Assembly (NCBI RefSeq): GCF_001512305.1
Contig: NZ_LNUT01000005.1
Location: 1,337,774 to 1,401,773, forward strand
Length of the DNA stretch: 64,000 nt
Direction: 5' to 3'
DNA from: Arthrobacter sp. EPSL27
GTDB taxonomy: Bacteria > Actinomycetota > Actinomycetes > Actinomycetales > Micrococcaceae
Below, piece by piece: positions 1 to 8,149 of the stretch. The notes below the pieces were generated by a model, which was not told the DNA's origin, searched no databases, and saw only the letters and a list, made by a program, of their open reading frames with translations. How positions within the stretch are numbered: position 1 is the first letter of the stretch; each line of letters begins with the position of its first letter. The position numbers were made by a program, and so were the translations under genes.

Positions 1-494
1 CGCAGTCCGACATGAACGACTTCGTCAGCGCCCGCCCCTCGGTGGGGATTCCCTCCATGCGGCACCTGATCGAGACAAAGCAATACCACGAGAAGCTGGA
101 TCTCCTTGAGGCAATCGTGGCTGGCCCGGAACAGCCCACCGATGATTCCCATTACGTGGAACGCCTTCTCGCCCAGACCGCGTTCCAGCGACAAGTCATC
201 GGCATCATGGCGAAGAACAAGCTGGACGCCATCGCCTTCCCGGACGCCAAACTTCCTGCACCCACACGCGAGGACATCTTTGCGGACCGCTGGACCTGCC
301 TGACGTACCCCACCAACACCGTCATCGCATCCCAGCTCCTGTTCCCCGCGATCACCATCCCGGCCGGGCAGACTACTGAGGGGCTGCCCGTCGGCCTGGA
401 GTTCATGGCCGTCCCCTATGGGGAGCGGGAACTTCTGGCACTCGCCGCGGCCTCCGAGGCGGCCCTGCAGGGACGTACGGCGCCGGAGGTCTAG
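1..494 (+). CDS. Amidase-family protein, C-terminal part (5' end outside window)
   Basis: The reading frame is open from base 3 with no start needed inside the window, so the gene begins upstream and only the last ~163 residues are seen. The C-terminus has the layout of amidase-signature enzymes: a segment with the PTREDIFADRW and PTNTV stretches, then an 'AITIPAG' strand and the 'GLPVGLEFMAVPYGERELL' tail found at the end of GatA/AtzF-type amidases. The Ser-Ser-Lys catalytic core would lie upstream and cannot be checked. It ends 3 bases before pxpA, so the two are very likely cotranscribed, which suggests amide or lactam catabolism. The substrate is unknown. Confidence 0.8.
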   Translation, partial: QSDMNDFVSARPSVGIPSMRHLIETKQYHEKLDLLEAIVAGPEQPTDDSHYVERLLAQTAFQRQVIGIMAKNKLDAIAFPDAKLPAPTREDIFADRWTCLTYPTNTVIASQLLFPAITIPAGQTTEGLPVGLEFMAVPYGERELLALAAASEAALQGRTAPEV

Positions 495-497
495 GAC

Positions 498-1238
498 ATG
501 ACTACCACCATCACCATCAACTCGGACCTGGGTGAAGACATCGGGATCCACTCATTCGGCAACGATGAGGAAATACTAAAAATCGTCGACACAGTAAATG
601 TCGCCTGCGGCATGCACGCTGGCGATCCCGGCACTATGGACCGCACCGTGCAGGCGGCGGCGGCGGCCGGTGTCACGGTCGGCGCCCACCCCGGGTTGCC
701 GGACATCACCGGCTTCGGACGCAGGAAGATGGCGATCACCGCCGAGGAAGCCCGCGATCTGGTGCGTTATCAGGTCGGCGCACTTGTGGGCTTCCTGGCG
801 GCCCACGGAACGCCTCTGGACCACATCAAACCCCACGGGGCACTCTTCGGTATGGCCGCCACCGACGAGGACCTTATGCGGGCAATCTGTGAAGTCGCCG
901 GGCAGTATGGTGTCCCCGTCTACGGGCTCGCAGGAACGGCGCACGAGACGGCCGCCGCTGCCTGCGGGGTAGCGTTCGTTCCCGAGTTCTACGTCGACCT
1001 CGACTACAGCAAAGACGGGAACCTCATCGTGCAACGGAAACCCAAGGAACGACCGTTGGAGTCTGTGCGTTCCCGGACACTCCAGGCCTTGATGGAAGGG
1101 ACCGTCACGACTGTGGACGGCACACTCCTGCCGGTCACCGCGCAGTCCATCTGCGTGCACTCCGACCTCGCGCAAGCACCGGCCGTGGCCAGGACTGTAC
1201 GAGAAGCCCTCGAGGTCGCCCGACTGGGCAACCATTAG
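498..1238 (+). CDS. pxpA: LamB/YcsF family protein, 5-oxoprolinase subunit A-like
   Basis: A 246-residue protein, the normal length for the LamB/YcsF (PxpA) family. It carries the family hallmarks near the N-terminus: 'NSDLGE' at 8-13, 'VACGMHAGDP' at about 35-44, 'GAHPGLPD' at about 62-69, then 'IKPHGALF'. In characterised bacteria PxpA works with PxpB and PxpC in ATP-dependent opening of 5-oxoproline; pxpB and pxpC are not present downstream here, so they are either upstream of the window or the protein has another partner. The ATG follows the amidase stop by 3 bases with a GGAGGT site inside the amidase end, showing translational coupling. It is followed by a strong hairpin. Confidence 0.88.
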   Translation: MTTTITINSDLGEDIGIHSFGNDEEILKIVDTVNVACGMHAGDPGTMDRTVQAAAAAGVTVGAHPGLPDITGFGRRKMAITAEEARDLVRYQVGALVGFLAAHGTPLDHIKPHGALFGMAATDEDLMRAICEVAGQYGVPVYGLAGTAHETAAAACGVAFVPEFYVDLDYSKDGNLIVQRKPKERPLESVRSRTLQALMEGTVTTVDGTLLPVTAQSICVHSDLAQAPAVARTVREALEVARLGNH

Positions 1239-1242
1239 GGAG

Positions 1243-1280
1243 GTGAGGCCAGCCCCCTTGCGTGTGCGGGCTGGCCTCAC
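1243..1280. terminator. Hairpin after pxpA
   Basis: Perfect 13-bp inverted repeat (arms 1243-1255 and 1268-1280, GTGAGGCCAGCCC) with a 12-nt loop, 4 bases past the pxpA stop. There is no U-run. It sits between convergent pxpA (+) and the SRPBCC gene (-), so it may stop both. Confidence 0.7.
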
Positions 1281-1284
1281 CCGG

Positions 1285-1737
1285 CTATTCCGGCCTACCG
1301 CCGGCGAGGTGCCGCCCCCGCGCCTCGATCAGGTTTTTTAGGTACCGGGCCAGCACGAGTTTTTCCGCCAAACGCCCTAACGGGCCGAACGGTGCCGTGA
1401 ACTCGATTCGGTCAATCATCGTGGAGCCCGCCCCATTGTCCGTGAATTCGTGCCTGTGCCGGAACCGCCGAAATGGTCCTTTGACCTGCTCATCCACGAA
1501 ATAGTATGGCGCTTGCATTTCCGTGACGCGGCTGGTCATTTGAAGCGGAAGGCCAAAGTGCCAGGCCCGCCATGTGACCTCCTCGCCAAGGGAGATCAGG
1601 CCAGCTGTCACGCCGGCTATCGCTTCCTCACGGGACTTCGCCATGGAGTCTTTATGGGCATCGATGCTGCGGGCGCGGTCGAACAACTCTGATTTGGGGA
1701 GACTTGTGTGCGTTGTGCACTCAAAGGAGACGGCCAT
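1285..1737 (-). CDS. SRPBCC-family (cyclase/START-like) protein
   Basis: A 150-residue protein beginning MAVSFECTTH. The pattern of alternating strands, a long C-terminal helix and the motifs 'TWRAWHFG', 'PYYFVDEQVKGPFRRFRHRHEF' (in two pieces) and 'PFGPLGRLAEKLVLARYL' is typical of SRPBCC ligand-binding proteins annotated as cyclases or polyketide-cyclase-like in Actinobacteria. No catalytic residues are diagnostic. The start at 1737 is chosen because a TAATAC -10 box lies 7 nt upstream of the ATG and no Shine-Dalgarno site is visible, as expected for a leaderless transcript. The frame stays open far upstream, but that part overlaps the antisense VOC gene and looks non-coding. Ligand unknown. 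Confidence 0.75.
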   Translation of the reverse strand: MAVSFECTTHTSLPKSELFDRARSIDAHKDSMAKSREEAIAGVTAGLISLGEEVTWRAWHFGLPLQMTSRVTEMQAPYYFVDEQVKGPFRRFRHRHEFTDNGAGSTMIDRIEFTAPFGPLGRLAEKLVLARYLKNLIEARGRHLAGGRPE

Positions 1738-1812
1738 CGTCTGAGTATTACAGGTCCAATTGGCGGCTTTGGACCTCGGCATTGGGTCCCCTGTCTCGGT
1801 AGCCTGTAGCGC

Positions 1813-2250
1813 ATGGGCATCAAACTGGAGAACGTGGGCATCGCCGTGCGCGACCTCGAAGCCGCGATCGCTTTCTTCACCGACCTTGGACTGACCGTGA
1901 TAGGCCGGGACACGGTCAGCGGCGATTGGACGGACATCGCCGTCGGCGTCGATGGCAACCACGCCAAGATCGCCATGCTGCAAACGCCGGACGGCCAGGG
2001 CCGGCTCGAGCTGTTCGAGTACCTCCACCCCGAGGCAATCGAGACGGAGCCCACCCGCCCCAACGAAATCGGCATGCACCGGGTGGCGTTCTCCGTCGAC
2101 AGCATCGACAACGCCATAGACATCGCCGCGCGGCACGGCTGCTATCCACTGCGCGGCGTCGCGACCTACAAGGACATCTACAAGCTCTCCTACGTCCGCG
2201 GTCCCAGCGGGATCATCGTGATGCTTGCCGAGGAGCTCAAGAAAACCTGA
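1813..2250 (+). CDS. VOC superfamily (glyoxalase-like) protein
   Basis: A 145-residue two-module VOC protein. The first beta-alpha-beta-beta-beta unit starts at 'LENVGIAVRDLEAAIAFFTDLGL' (residues 4-26), and the second begins at about 'MHRVAFSVDSIDNAIDIAARHG'. Candidate metal ligands are a glutamate in 'RLELFEYL' and His in 'GMHRVAF'. The family covers glyoxalase I, epimerases, dioxygenases and antibiotic-binding proteins, so the reaction cannot be read from sequence. It is divergent from the SRPBCC gene with 75 bp between the starts. A TAGCCT box ends 7 nt before the ATG and there is no Shine-Dalgarno site, suggesting a leaderless mRNA. Confidence 0.8.
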   Translation: MGIKLENVGIAVRDLEAAIAFFTDLGLTVIGRDTVSGDWTDIAVGVDGNHAKIAMLQTPDGQGRLELFEYLHPEAIETEPTRPNEIGMHRVAFSVDSIDNAIDIAARHGCYPLRGVATYKDIYKLSYVRGPSGIIVMLAEELKKT

Positions 2251-2398
2251 TCCCACAGGATGTTGACCACAGGCTCGATCGTCGTCCGGGTGGACGACCT
2301 CGAACGCCGGAGGAGTCTGCGCGCAACGGCACTCGGCCGCGATCCGTGCGGCCCACTCCAGCGCCGCCTCATACGAGGTTCCAGGACCGAGAAGCAGC

Positions 2399-3436
2399 TC
2401 AGGCATTTCTTAAGTCGGCATCCTCCGGGGCGCTTCTGGGGCGCCGGCTCGATTCCCGCGGAATGAGGGTGGGCATGAACTTTTGGACTCGAGGCTCCTT
2501 GTCCGGCTCGGTGATAAGGCTGATGGCAGCCCTGGCGATCTGGTCCAGAGGGACCCGGACGGACGTGAGGGGCGTCGGCAACATCGCCGAGAGCGGGGTG
2601 TCGTTGTAGCCGACCAGCGCCAGATCGGAACCGACCGTGAGTCCGCGCCGGTGTGCCGCTGCGATGACGCCCAAGGCAATATTGTCGTTGGCGGCGAATA
2701 TTGCCTGCGGCCGGCGGCTCGCGCCGAGCAGGCGCTCCCCGGTCAGGAGACCGTTTTCGATGCCGTAGCCGCCGGCCTGCACCCATTCCGCCGGCAGCCC
2801 GAGACCTGCCTCGTCCAGCGCCCGCCGGGCTCCGGCCAGGCGGCCGACGGCTGTGGACGTGAACGACGGTCCCGTCACGACTGCGATGTCCCTATGCCCC
2901 AGGTCGATCAGATGCCGGACGGCCAGATAGCCGCCCACCTCGTCGTCTCCCAGCGCGGACGGGCTGTTCCCGTCGGTGCGCAGAACGAGCGCGTGCGTGA
3001 CCCGGCGTTCCCGCAGGAGGCGGGGAAGCTCGTCGTCCAGGCGGGCTGTCGCGAGGATGAGTCCGTCAACATTACGGTCAAGCAGAGTCTCGGCCGCCCG
3101 GCGTTCATCGTCCGGCTCGTCCCCGCTGGTAGCGACCATCGCGAAATAGCCGCGGTCGGCGGCTGCCCGTTCGAGTTCTTCAAACATCAGGGCCATCACG
3201 GTATCGCTGAGCCGCGGCACAAGGACTCCCAGGGTCCGGGTTTCACCGCGGCGGAGACTGGAAGCGAAGGAGTTCCTGCGGTAACCGAGTTCCTCGGCCA
3301 CTTTGCGGACATGGACCGCGGCGGCGGACCTGGAAGCTGTGCCGCGTTCGTCGAGGGCACGGCTGGCCGTGGAAACACTCACTCCGCTGGCGGCAGCGAC
3401 GTCTCTCAGCGTGACATTGGCGGCTGCGGGTTCCAT
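2399..3436 (-). CDS. LacI-family transcriptional regulator
   Basis: A 345-residue LacI/GalR repressor. The N-terminal helix-turn-helix is clear ('NVTLRDVAAASGVSVSTASRAL', in parts, residues 7-28), with the hinge helix at about 55-70, then a periplasmic-binding-protein-like effector domain starting 'RTLGVLVPRLSDTVMALMFEELE'. The start at 3436 is supported by an AGAGGAG-type ribosome site (GCAGAGGAGCCCCG before ATG). An upstream ATG would add 71 residues that do not belong to the family. It is divergently transcribed from the DapA-like gene, and three AACGTT-centred palindromes lie in the shared region, so it most likely represses that operon and itself. Effector unknown; a sugar acid or the lyase substrate is plausible. 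Confidence 0.92.
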   Translation of the reverse strand: MEPAAANVTLRDVAAASGVSVSTASRALDERGTASRSAAAVHVRKVAEELGYRRNSFASSLRRGETRTLGVLVPRLSDTVMALMFEELERAAADRGYFAMVATSGDEPDDERRAAETLLDRNVDGLILATARLDDELPRLLRERRVTHALVLRTDGNSPSALGDDEVGGYLAVRHLIDLGHRDIAVVTGPSFTSTAVGRLAGARRALDEAGLGLPAEWVQAGGYGIENGLLTGERLLGASRRPQAIFAANDNIALGVIAAAHRRGLTVGSDLALVGYNDTPLSAMLPTPLTSVRVPLDQIARAAISLITEPDKEPRVQKFMPTLIPRESSRRPRSAPEDADLRNA

Positions 3437-3485
3437 CGGGGCTCCTCTGCGAGTGGTACTTGGAACCACTCTATTCCCTTCGAAT

Positions 3486-3551
3486 GAAAACGTTCTCTTG
3501 ACAGTGAGCTGCACCACGTTGCAGAATGAAAACGTTCCCGCAAACGTTCTC
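3486..3551. promoter_or_regulatory. Three LacI-type operators
   Basis: Three closely related 12-bp near-palindromes centred on AACGTT: GAAAACGTTCTC at 3486-3497, GAAAACGTTCCC at 3528-3539 and GCAAACGTTCTC at 3540-3551. The first abuts the -35 box and the other two cover the -10 box and the start of the transcript of the DapA-like gene. Inference: repression by the divergent LacI protein. Confidence 0.75.
3498..3527 (+). promoter_or_regulatory. Promoter of the DapA-like/NRAMP-like operon
   Basis: Consensus -35 TTGACA at 3498-3503 and a -10-like CAGAAT at 3522-3527 with 18-bp spacing, lying between LacI operators 1 and 2. Confidence 0.55.
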
Positions 3552-3599
3552 ATGCTAGCGGGACTACCGACCATCAAAGAAGACAAGAAGGTAGCTGTT

Positions 3600-4541
3600 A
3601 TGACACTCGATCTCCGCGGCCTCAGCCCCGCACCTGTCACCCCGTTCACCGAAGATGGCGCTGTCGACTACGCTGCAATCCAGCGTCTGGGTTCATGGCT
3701 CGGATCGATTGAGGGCGTGAAGAGCCTCGTCGTCCTGGGGCACGCCGGCGAAGGCACGTTCCTCACCGAAGAGGAGCAGCTGGACGTGATCCGCGCGTTC
3801 GTGGCATCGACCGACGGCCGTGTACCGGTGGTGGCCGGCATCACCAAGGAGGGCAACAAGACCGCCGCCCTCGAGGCCAAGAAGGCCGTCGAAGCCGGCG
3901 CGGCAGCCGGTCTCGTCTACCCCTCCCACGGGTGGCTGCGCTTCGGATACCAGGACGGCGCACCCCAGTCGCGCTACAAGGAGATCTACGAAGAGTCCGG
4001 CCTGCCGCTGATCCTCTTCCAGTACCCTGACAACACCAAGGCGAGCTACAACCTCGACACTCAGCTGGAGATCGCCGGCCAGGAGGGCGTCTTCGCCACG
4101 AAGAACGGTGTCCGGAACATGCGCCGGTGGTACACGGAGATCCCTGCGCTGCGCGCCGCGTACCCGGAGCTGCAGATCCTGTCCTGCCACGACGAGTACC
4201 TGCTGCCGACAATGTTCGATGTCGACGGTCTCCTCGTCGGCTACGGCAACATCGCCCCCGAGCTGCTCGTCGAACTCATCGAAGCCGGCAAAGCACAGGA
4301 CTACCCCCGCGCCCACGCAATCCATGAGCGCCTGCTCCCGGTCACCAAGAACGTGTACCACCGCGGCTCCCACATGGAAGGCACCGTCGCCCTGAAGTGG
4401 GGCCTCGTGAACCGGGGCATCCTGGACCACGCCACAGTGCGCACCCCGCTCCTGCCCCTGACCGAGGGCGCCGATACCGAAATCGCGGAAGCCTTCGCCG
4501 CCGCAAACATCGGCAAGGTCACCACCACCGCCGCCGTCTGA
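3600..4541 (+). CDS. Dihydrodipicolinate synthase-family (DapA-like) aldolase/lyase
   Basis: A 313-residue class I aldolase-fold protein. The Schiff-base lysine is K168 in 'ATKNG' and the associated tyrosine is Y142 in 'FQYPDN'. The DHDPS loop that normally reads GTTGE is GHAGE at 47-51, so the catalytic threonine of true DapA is absent; this argues for a pyruvate-dependent aldolase/lyase or dehydratase of another 2-keto acid, not for lysine biosynthesis. The start at 3600 has a GAAGG site; the longer open frame upstream runs through the operators. It is followed by the NRAMP-like gene at 126 bp with its own ribosome site. Control is by the divergent LacI protein. Confidence 0.85.
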   Translation: MTLDLRGLSPAPVTPFTEDGAVDYAAIQRLGSWLGSIEGVKSLVVLGHAGEGTFLTEEEQLDVIRAFVASTDGRVPVVAGITKEGNKTAALEAKKAVEAGAAAGLVYPSHGWLRFGYQDGAPQSRYKEIYEESGLPLILFQYPDNTKASYNLDTQLEIAGQEGVFATKNGVRNMRRWYTEIPALRAAYPELQILSCHDEYLLPTMFDVDGLLVGYGNIAPELLVELIEAGKAQDYPRAHAIHERLLPVTKNVYHRGSHMEGTVALKWGLVNRGILDHATVRTPLLPLTEGADTEIAEAFAAANIGKVTTTAAV

Positions 4542-4667
4542 CCCCACCCATCACGGGTCCTCACGGGCGGCGGGCCCCCTGGCCCGCCGCCTGTGCCCCA
4601 GCTTTTTACTCTCCACCCCGGGCCAACGACGCCCCCAGCAATGTCGCTGTAGAAGGAGGACTCGCCG

Positions 4668-5966
4668 ATGCGCGAGCAGAATAAGACCATCAGCCGCTCA
4701 GGTCACAGGGAAGAACAGATGGCAACCCAGCAAGGACACCAGGCCGAAGACGCCACGAAAAAACAACGCACTTTCCTGGGTTACCTGGCCCTGATGGGCC
4801 CCGCCTTCGTCGTGGGCGCCTGGCAGTTCGGCCCCGGCAACCTCACCACCGCTGTGCAGGCCGGCAGCCGCTACGACTACACCCTGGTCTGGGTCATCGC
4901 AGTCTCCACCATCCTCATGATCTTCTTCACCGACATGAGCGTCCGGCTCGGCATCGCCACACCCACGTCCCTGATCACTTCCATCAAGGAACACCTTGGC
5001 AGGCCGCTTGGCGTCTTGGCCGGCCTCGGCGTCTTTGGCATCACCTTGATGTTCTCGGTCGGCAACGCCGTAGGTTCCGGGCTCGGCCTGTCCTTGGTGT
5101 TCGGGGGATCCCCTGTCCTGTGGACCGTCGTTTGCACAGCAGCGGTCGCTCTCGTCCTTGCCTTCCGCAACGTCTACGGAATCGTCGAAAAAGCCCTGCT
5201 GGTCATCGTCGCCCTCATGGCCGTTGCGTTCGTGGCCAGCGCCGTCGTCGCCCAGCCCGACTGGTACCGGGCCCTTGAAGGCGCCATTCCCTCGCTGCCC
5301 GCAGGGAGCGAGATCCTGGTGGTCGCGCTGGTCGGCACAAACTTCTCGATCAACGCCGCGTTCTACACCTCCTACGGCGTCAAAGAACACAAGCGGACCC
5401 GCGCCGACTACCGGGACATCACCCTTGTCGACACCATTCCCGGGATCGTCGCCCCCGGCATCATGACCGCCCTGGTCATCCTCGTGGCAGCCTCCGTGCT
5501 GGGCCAGACCGGCGGCGAAGCGACGTCCATCGGCGCCCTGGCCTCCATCTTCGAACCCCTCGCCGGGCCGGTGGGCTCGATGCTCTTTGCGCTGGGCCTG
5601 TCCGGCGCCGCGTTCTCCTCGATGATCGCCAACGCCACAGCAGGCGGCACCATGCTCTCCGACGCCATGGGCCGTGGAGCGAAGGCGGGCTCACCCGCCG
5701 CCCGGATCGTCACGGGTGTGATCCTTGCCTTCGGACTGATCATCACCCTCTCATTCCAGTCCTCACCCGTGGGTCTGATTGTCATCGCCCAGTCCCTCAC
5801 CGTGCTGATCGCGCCTCTGCTCGGCGTCCTGCTGATCGTCATGAGCAACAAGACGGCAGTCATGGGCGAACTCCGCAACAAGTGGTGGCAGAACTTCTTT
5901 GCAGTCGTCGGCCTGATCACCATCGTGGCTTCGTCCCTGCGACTTATCACCCTCCTCATCGGGTAA
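4668..5966 (+). CDS. NRAMP-superfamily (YcsG-like) membrane transporter lacking metal-site motifs
   Basis: A 432-residue membrane protein with about 11 hydrophobic segments and the NRAMP layout ('GYLALMGPAFVVGAWQFGPGN' in TM1, in parts). True NRAMP metal transporters have DPGN in TM1 and MPHN in TM6; here TM1 reads GPGN (55-58) and the equivalent of MPHN is SINA (about 227-230). The divalent-metal ligands are therefore missing. In Bacillus subtilis an NRAMP-like gene, ycsG, lies beside the pxpA orthologue ycsF; here the gene shares a small region with pxpA and a DapA-like lyase. I infer an organic solute as cargo. The start at 4668 has a strong GAAGGAGG site; a second ATG at 4720 is possible. 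Confidence 0.85.
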   Translation: MREQNKTISRSGHREEQMATQQGHQAEDATKKQRTFLGYLALMGPAFVVGAWQFGPGNLTTAVQAGSRYDYTLVWVIAVSTILMIFFTDMSVRLGIATPTSLITSIKEHLGRPLGVLAGLGVFGITLMFSVGNAVGSGLGLSLVFGGSPVLWTVVCTAAVALVLAFRNVYGIVEKALLVIVALMAVAFVASAVVAQPDWYRALEGAIPSLPAGSEILVVALVGTNFSINAAFYTSYGVKEHKRTRADYRDITLVDTIPGIVAPGIMTALVILVAASVLGQTGGEATSIGALASIFEPLAGPVGSMLFALGLSGAAFSSMIANATAGGTMLSDAMGRGAKAGSPAARIVTGVILAFGLIITLSFQSSPVGLIVIAQSLTVLIAPLLGVLLIVMSNKTAVMGELRNKWWQNFFAVVGLITIVASSLRLITLLIG

Positions 5967-5984
5967 ACGGCCAAGGCAAACGGC

Positions 5985-6021
5985 AGAAAAGGCGATGCCC
6001 TCCCTGGGCATCGCCTTTTCT
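5985..6021. terminator. Bidirectional intrinsic terminator
   Basis: Perfect 16-bp stem, arms 5985-6000 and 6006-6021 (AGAAAAGGCGATGCCC), with a 5-nt loop. The right arm ends in CCTTTTCT and the left arm begins with AGAAAAGG, giving U-rich ends in both directions between convergent genes. Confidence 0.88.
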
Positions 6022-6068
6022 GTGTTGTCGGCGCGCAGCTGTCTCAGCCCATCCCGCGGTTCGGGCGC

Positions 6069-6989
6069 TTACCCGCCCAGGACCACGTTCACCGGCGGTT
6101 CGCCGGCCAGCATCAGGTCGATCTGGCGCTGCAGCAGCTTCCCCATCCGCGGGCGCATGGCCGAGCTGGCGCCGCCCACGTGCGGGCTGATGATGACGCC
6201 GGGGGTCCGCCACAGCGGGTGGTCCTGCGGCAGTGGCTCGGGGTCGGTGACGTCCAGGGCGGCGCGGATCCGGCCCGCCCCGGTGTGCTTGACCAGGGCG
6301 TCGGTGTCCGCCACCGGCCCGCGGGCCACATTGACCAGCAGCGCGCCGTCGGGCATGGCCGCAAGGAAGGCGTCGTCGATCAGGTGGCGGGTGGCATCGC
6401 TCAGCGGCACGCCCACCACCACAATGTCGTGTTCCGGGAGCAGGCTGTGCAGCTCGCCGATGCCGTGGACGTGGCCGCGGGCATCCTCCCGCGCGCGGCT
6501 GGCCACCCGGGTCACGGTGGTCTCGAACGGCAGCAGCCGGTCCTCGATCGCCTTGCCCACGCCGCCGTAGCCCACAATCAGCACCCGCCGGTCCGCCAGG
6601 CTGGCCGTGGGCCGGGTCTCCCAGCGCCCCTCCTGCTGGTTCGCCAGCAGCCGCGGGAACTCGCGCTGGCTGGCCAGGATCAGGGCAAGGGTGAGCTCCG
6701 CCGTGGAGGTCTCGTGCACACCGGCCGCGTTGGCGAACACCCGCCCGTCCGGCAGCTGCTCGGCGACGCCGTCGTAGCCGATCGACTGGCTCTGCACCAG
6801 CCCGGTCTCCACCTGTTCCAGCCCGCGCAGGACCTCCGTGCCGCCCATGTACGGCTGGACCACAATGTCGATCCGTGGCGCCGGCGGCTCGCCGGCCAGG
6901 TCCCATTCGAGCACGGTCACTTCCGGGCGGGGCGTCAGGTACTCGCGCAGGGTGGGGTCCGGCAGGCTCACGGTGATATTCGTCGGCAT
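6069..6989 (-). CDS. D-isomer-specific 2-hydroxyacid dehydrogenase
   Basis: A 306-residue NAD(P)-dependent dehydrogenase that interconverts a 2-keto acid and a D-2-hydroxy acid. The nucleotide-binding glycine motif is GYGGVG at 140-145. The catalytic triad of the family is intact: R223 in 'VARGP', E251 in 'DPEPLP' and H270 in 'SPHVGG'. The substrate-binding N-terminal half is shorter than in formate or phosphoglycerate dehydrogenases, as in GhrA/ScrA-like members acting on glyoxylate or hydroxypyruvate, but the substrate is not certain. TAGGCT ends 7 nt before the ATG with no Shine-Dalgarno site, consistent with leaderless translation. Single gene, convergent with the NRAMP-like gene. Confidence 0.88.
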   Translation of the reverse strand: MPTNITVSLPDPTLREYLTPRPEVTVLEWDLAGEPPAPRIDIVVQPYMGGTEVLRGLEQVETGLVQSQSIGYDGVAEQLPDGRVFANAAGVHETSTAELTLALILASQREFPRLLANQQEGRWETRPTASLADRRVLIVGYGGVGKAIEDRLLPFETTVTRVASRAREDARGHVHGIGELHSLLPEHDIVVVGVPLSDATRHLIDDAFLAAMPDGALLVNVARGPVADTDALVKHTGAGRIRAALDVTDPEPLPQDHPLWRTPGVIISPHVGGASSAMRPRMGKLLQRQIDLMLAGEPPVNVVLGG

Positions 6990-7157
6990 AGCTGCCAGCC
7001 TAACGGTGCCGGCGGGGGCGGCGCGCCCGACGGCGGCGCAAGCCCAGCTGGGAGTTTGCCCTCACCTTCGCGGCGCACCGCGCGGCCTTTGGACATGTCC
7101 CCCGGGCGGGCATAAATTGCAGGAAACCCCCTAGTTTCATCCGGAAGGCCCTGCTTC

Positions 7158-8072
7158 ATGAACCCCTCGGGACCCCCCCGTCCTGCCGCCCAGCCCGTCA
7201 CCGCCCAGGGCAAACTGCTCCTGGTCTGGGCGGCCGCCGTCCTTGTGGTGCTGGGCGTGGTCACCGCCGCCGCGATCCGCACGGGACCGGACCCGCGGAC
7301 CGGATTCCTGGCCGCCGTCGAAAGCCAATGGGAGGAACCGCCCGCGGCGGCGGCCCCGCCGGCGGAACCCCCGCGGCCCGCCGTCGACCTTGACACCGTT
7401 GACGCCGGGATTGCCCGGATCCTGGCCGAAAACGCCACCTACCGTATCGGCGTCGTCCTCGCCGACACCCACGGCGGCGAACCGCGCAGCTACGGCGACG
7501 GCACCGAATTCGTCGCGGCCAGCACCGCCAAAATCATCACCGCGGCGGCTTACTACCACCTGGTGGAGACCGGCGAGAAAGAGCTGGACGTGCCGCTGGG
7601 CAGCTACACCGCGCAGTTCCAGCTCCAGGCGATGGTCAACGCGAGCAGCAACGACGCCTGGCTGCTGCTGATGCAGGACATCGGCTACCCGCAGCTGATT
7701 GAGTACGCCGCCTCGATCGGGATCAGCTACGACCCGGAAGAGAACCTGCTGACCGCCGCCGAGATGGCGTCAGTGCTCACGCAACTGTCCGCCGGCACCC
7801 TGCTAAACGCGGAGCACACCCAGGAACTGCTCGGCTACATGCAGCAGACCAACAACGAACGGCTCATTCCGGCCGCCGTCGGGCCGGACATCACCGTGCA
7901 GCACAAATACGGCGAGCTGGAGGGCTACGTACACGACGCCGCGCTCCTCACCCGCGGCGAGCACTCGTACGCGCTCACCATCTACACCTGGGGTGAGGAC
8001 GGCGAGAGCGAGGAACGCCTGGCCGCGATCCACCAGCTGACCGACGTGGTGGCGACGGCGCTGCGGGGCTAA
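7158..8072 (+). CDS. Membrane-anchored serine hydrolase, class A beta-lactamase-like
   Basis: A 304-residue protein with one N-terminal membrane segment (about 20-40), a Pro/Ala-rich linker (about 60-76) and an extracytoplasmic class-A-like hydrolase domain. The three active-site motifs are present: STAK (122-125), SSN (163-165) and a KTG-box variant KYG (250-252). The omega-loop glutamate of true class A beta-lactamases is not obvious, so it may be a peptidase or esterase of this fold and not a lactamase. It is a paralogue of the gene at 10383-11318: both share 'AEFQLQAM/AEFQLRAM', 'YAASIG', 'LLxYMQxTNNExLIPAAV' and HKYG. A GGAAGG site precedes the ATG. Confidence 0.85.
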   Translation: MNPSGPPRPAAQPVTAQGKLLLVWAAAVLVVLGVVTAAAIRTGPDPRTGFLAAVESQWEEPPAAAAPPAEPPRPAVDLDTVDAGIARILAENATYRIGVVLADTHGGEPRSYGDGTEFVAASTAKIITAAAYYHLVETGEKELDVPLGSYTAQFQLQAMVNASSNDAWLLLMQDIGYPQLIEYAASIGISYDPEENLLTAAEMASVLTQLSAGTLLNAEHTQELLGYMQQTNNERLIPAAVGPDITVQHKYGELEGYVHDAALLTRGEHSYALTIYTWGEDGESEERLAAIHQLTDVVATALRG

Positions 8073-8094
8073 GCGGCCCGCGGGTTAACGCGCA

Positions 8095-8125
8095 GAACCC
8101 CGCCGCACGGTGTGCGACGGGGTTC
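8095..8125. terminator. Hairpin between convergent genes
   Basis: Arms 8095-8108 and 8112-8125 (GAACCCCGCCGCAC) pair at 13 of 14 positions with a 3-nt loop. It lies between the serine hydrolase (+) and the mini-protein (-). There is no U-run. Confidence 0.65.
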
Positions 8126-8149
8126 CGCGGTCCAGCAGGGAGTACCGGG

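Noticed and set aside
1738..2406. N-terminal extension of the SRPBCC gene up to an ATG at 2406 (MPELLLGPGTSYEAALEWAA)
   Set aside because: The first ~40 residues look protein-like and overlap the LacI stop, but the frame then runs antisense through the VOC gene. It may be a small gene remnant, but I could not define an end.
2260..2466. Plus-strand fragment 'SIVVRVDDLER' resembling the start of another VOC gene
   Set aside because: After 15 residues the resemblance ends; too short to call, possibly a decayed copy between VOC and LacI genes.
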